Shown: in pieces, positions 5,277 through 5,715 of the stretch
How the letters are laid out: each line of letters opens with the position of its first letter
Position numbering within the stretch: the first letter of the stretch is position 1
Assembly (NCBI GenBank): GCA_016764035.1
Contig: JAESSQ010000108.1
Location: forward strand, 1-5,715
Length of the DNA: 5,715 bases
Source: Gammaproteobacteria bacterium
GTDB taxonomy: Bacteria > Pseudomonadota > Gammaproteobacteria > SZUA-229
Direction of reading: 5' to 3'
Notes under the pieces: model-generated
The model's input: the letters and a program-made list of their open reading frames with translations, nothing else
The model's database searches: none
Told to the model about the DNA's origin: nothing
Position numbers and translations under genes: made by a program

Positions 5277-5715
5277 ATGATTGTATTAGGTATTGAAAGC
5301 TCTTGTGATGAAACCGGTATAGCGATTTATGACAGTGAACAAGGCTTGCTGACGCATACCTTGCACAGCCAGATAGCATTGCATGCTGAGTATGGTGGCG
5401 TGGTGCCGGAACTGGCGTCACGTGATCATATCCGTTATCTGATTCCGTTGTTAACGCAAGCTTTGCAGCAAGCAGGGCTGGAGAAGTCCGCGATTGATGG
5501 CATTGCTTATACAGCTGGCCCCGGCTTGATCGGTGCCTTGATGTCGGGTGCTTGCGTGGGACGATCGCTAGCGTGGGCGTTGGGCATTCCTTCTGTCGAG
5601 GTGCATCATATGGAAGGGCATTTATTGGCACCGATGCTAGAAGCGAGTGCGCCGACGTTTCCTTTTGTGGCACTGCTAGTTTCTGGTGGCCATACACTTC
5701 TCGCGTATGTTAAAG
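5277..5715 (+). CDS. tsaD: tRNA N6-adenosine threonylcarbamoyltransferase TsaD, N-terminal part (3' end outside the window)
   Basis: TsaD (formerly Gcp/YgjD) transfers the threonylcarbamoyl group from threonylcarbamoyl-AMP to adenosine 37 of tRNAs that read ANN codons, working with TsaB and TsaE in the cytoplasm. The window holds 146 codons of a usual 335-345. The N-terminus MIVLGIESSCDETGIAIYD is the family signature of the ASKHA fold. GGVVPELASRDH (40-51), YTAGPGLIGAL (78-88) and VHHMEGHLLAPM (109-120) follow; His111 and His115 are the metal-binding pair and have the same numbers as in E. coli. PFVALLVSGGHT is the next conserved block. The start at ATG 5277-5279 gives the canonical N-terminus. 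An in-frame ATG at 5247 would add ten residues (MVKFSKNSKN) with no family support; neither start has a good Shine-Dalgarno. The gene is divergent from rpsU across 259 bases. No stop or frameshift is seen before the window edge. Confidence 0.97.
   Translation, partial: MIVLGIESSCDETGIAIYDSEQGLLTHTLHSQIALHAEYGGVVPELASRDHIRYLIPLLTQALQQAGLEKSAIDGIAYTAGPGLIGALMSGACVGRSLAWALGIPSVEVHHMEGHLLAPMLEASAPTFPFVALLVSGGHTLLAYVK

Noticed and set aside
5191..5697. Open frame of 168 codons on the minus strand.
   Set aside because: It lies antisense to tsaD, whose protein is clearly conserved; the translated product is rich in His, Ser and Pro and resembles no protein I know.
1..5715. Defence system, phage remnant, integron or other accessory island.
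   Set aside because: All genes are recognised housekeeping or envelope genes; no transposase, integrase, attachment-site repeats or tRNA edge is present.

Overview
The window looks like chromosomal core DNA from a gammaproteobacterium. The evidence is a Gram-negative class A penicillin-binding protein of the PBP1A type, an outer-membrane patatin/beta-barrel protein, an S21 protein almost identical in its first half to that of E. coli, and a TsaD very close to E. coli TsaD, with tsaD and rpsU divergent as in E. coli and Pseudomonas. Base composition is moderately AT-rich and looks even by eye. I see no mobile element, tRNA, rRNA or CRISPR array. I cannot name a genus.

Layout: (1) 1-792, plus strand, the 3' end of mrcA (PBP1A), ending 35 bases from the end of a convergent gene. 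(2) 828-3080, minus strand, a complete secreted patatin-POTRA-barrel protein of the PlpD type (type Vd autotransporter). (3) 3156-4208, minus, hemE, uroporphyrinogen decarboxylase. (4) 4246-4698, minus, a YqeY/GatB-like protein. (5) 4787-5017, minus, rpsU, ribosomal protein S21. (6) 5018-5276, a 259-base divergent intergenic region with a possible rpsU promoter, a terminator-like hairpin and overlapping inverted repeats. (7) 5277-5715, plus, the 5' part of tsaD, cut by the window edge. No stretch above 300 bases lacks a gene.

The four minus-strand genes run rpsU, yqeY, hemE, patatin, with gaps of 88, 37 and 75 bases. The 37-base yqeY-hemE gap suggests co-transcription. The patatin gene has a consensus-like -10 of its own. 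The genes serve different tasks: translation (S21, TsaD), tRNA-linked or unknown functions (YqeY), haem synthesis (HemE), cell wall (PBP1A) and secretion at the outer membrane (patatin).

I found no convincing new multi-gene system. The points most worth a second look are: the place normally held by dnaG-rpoD after rpsU-yqeY is taken by hemE; a terminator-like hairpin lies in the rpsU leader region just after a perfect -10 box; overlapping inverted and direct repeats directly precede the rpsU ribosome binding site and could form alternative hairpins; and the complete PlpD-like autotransporter.
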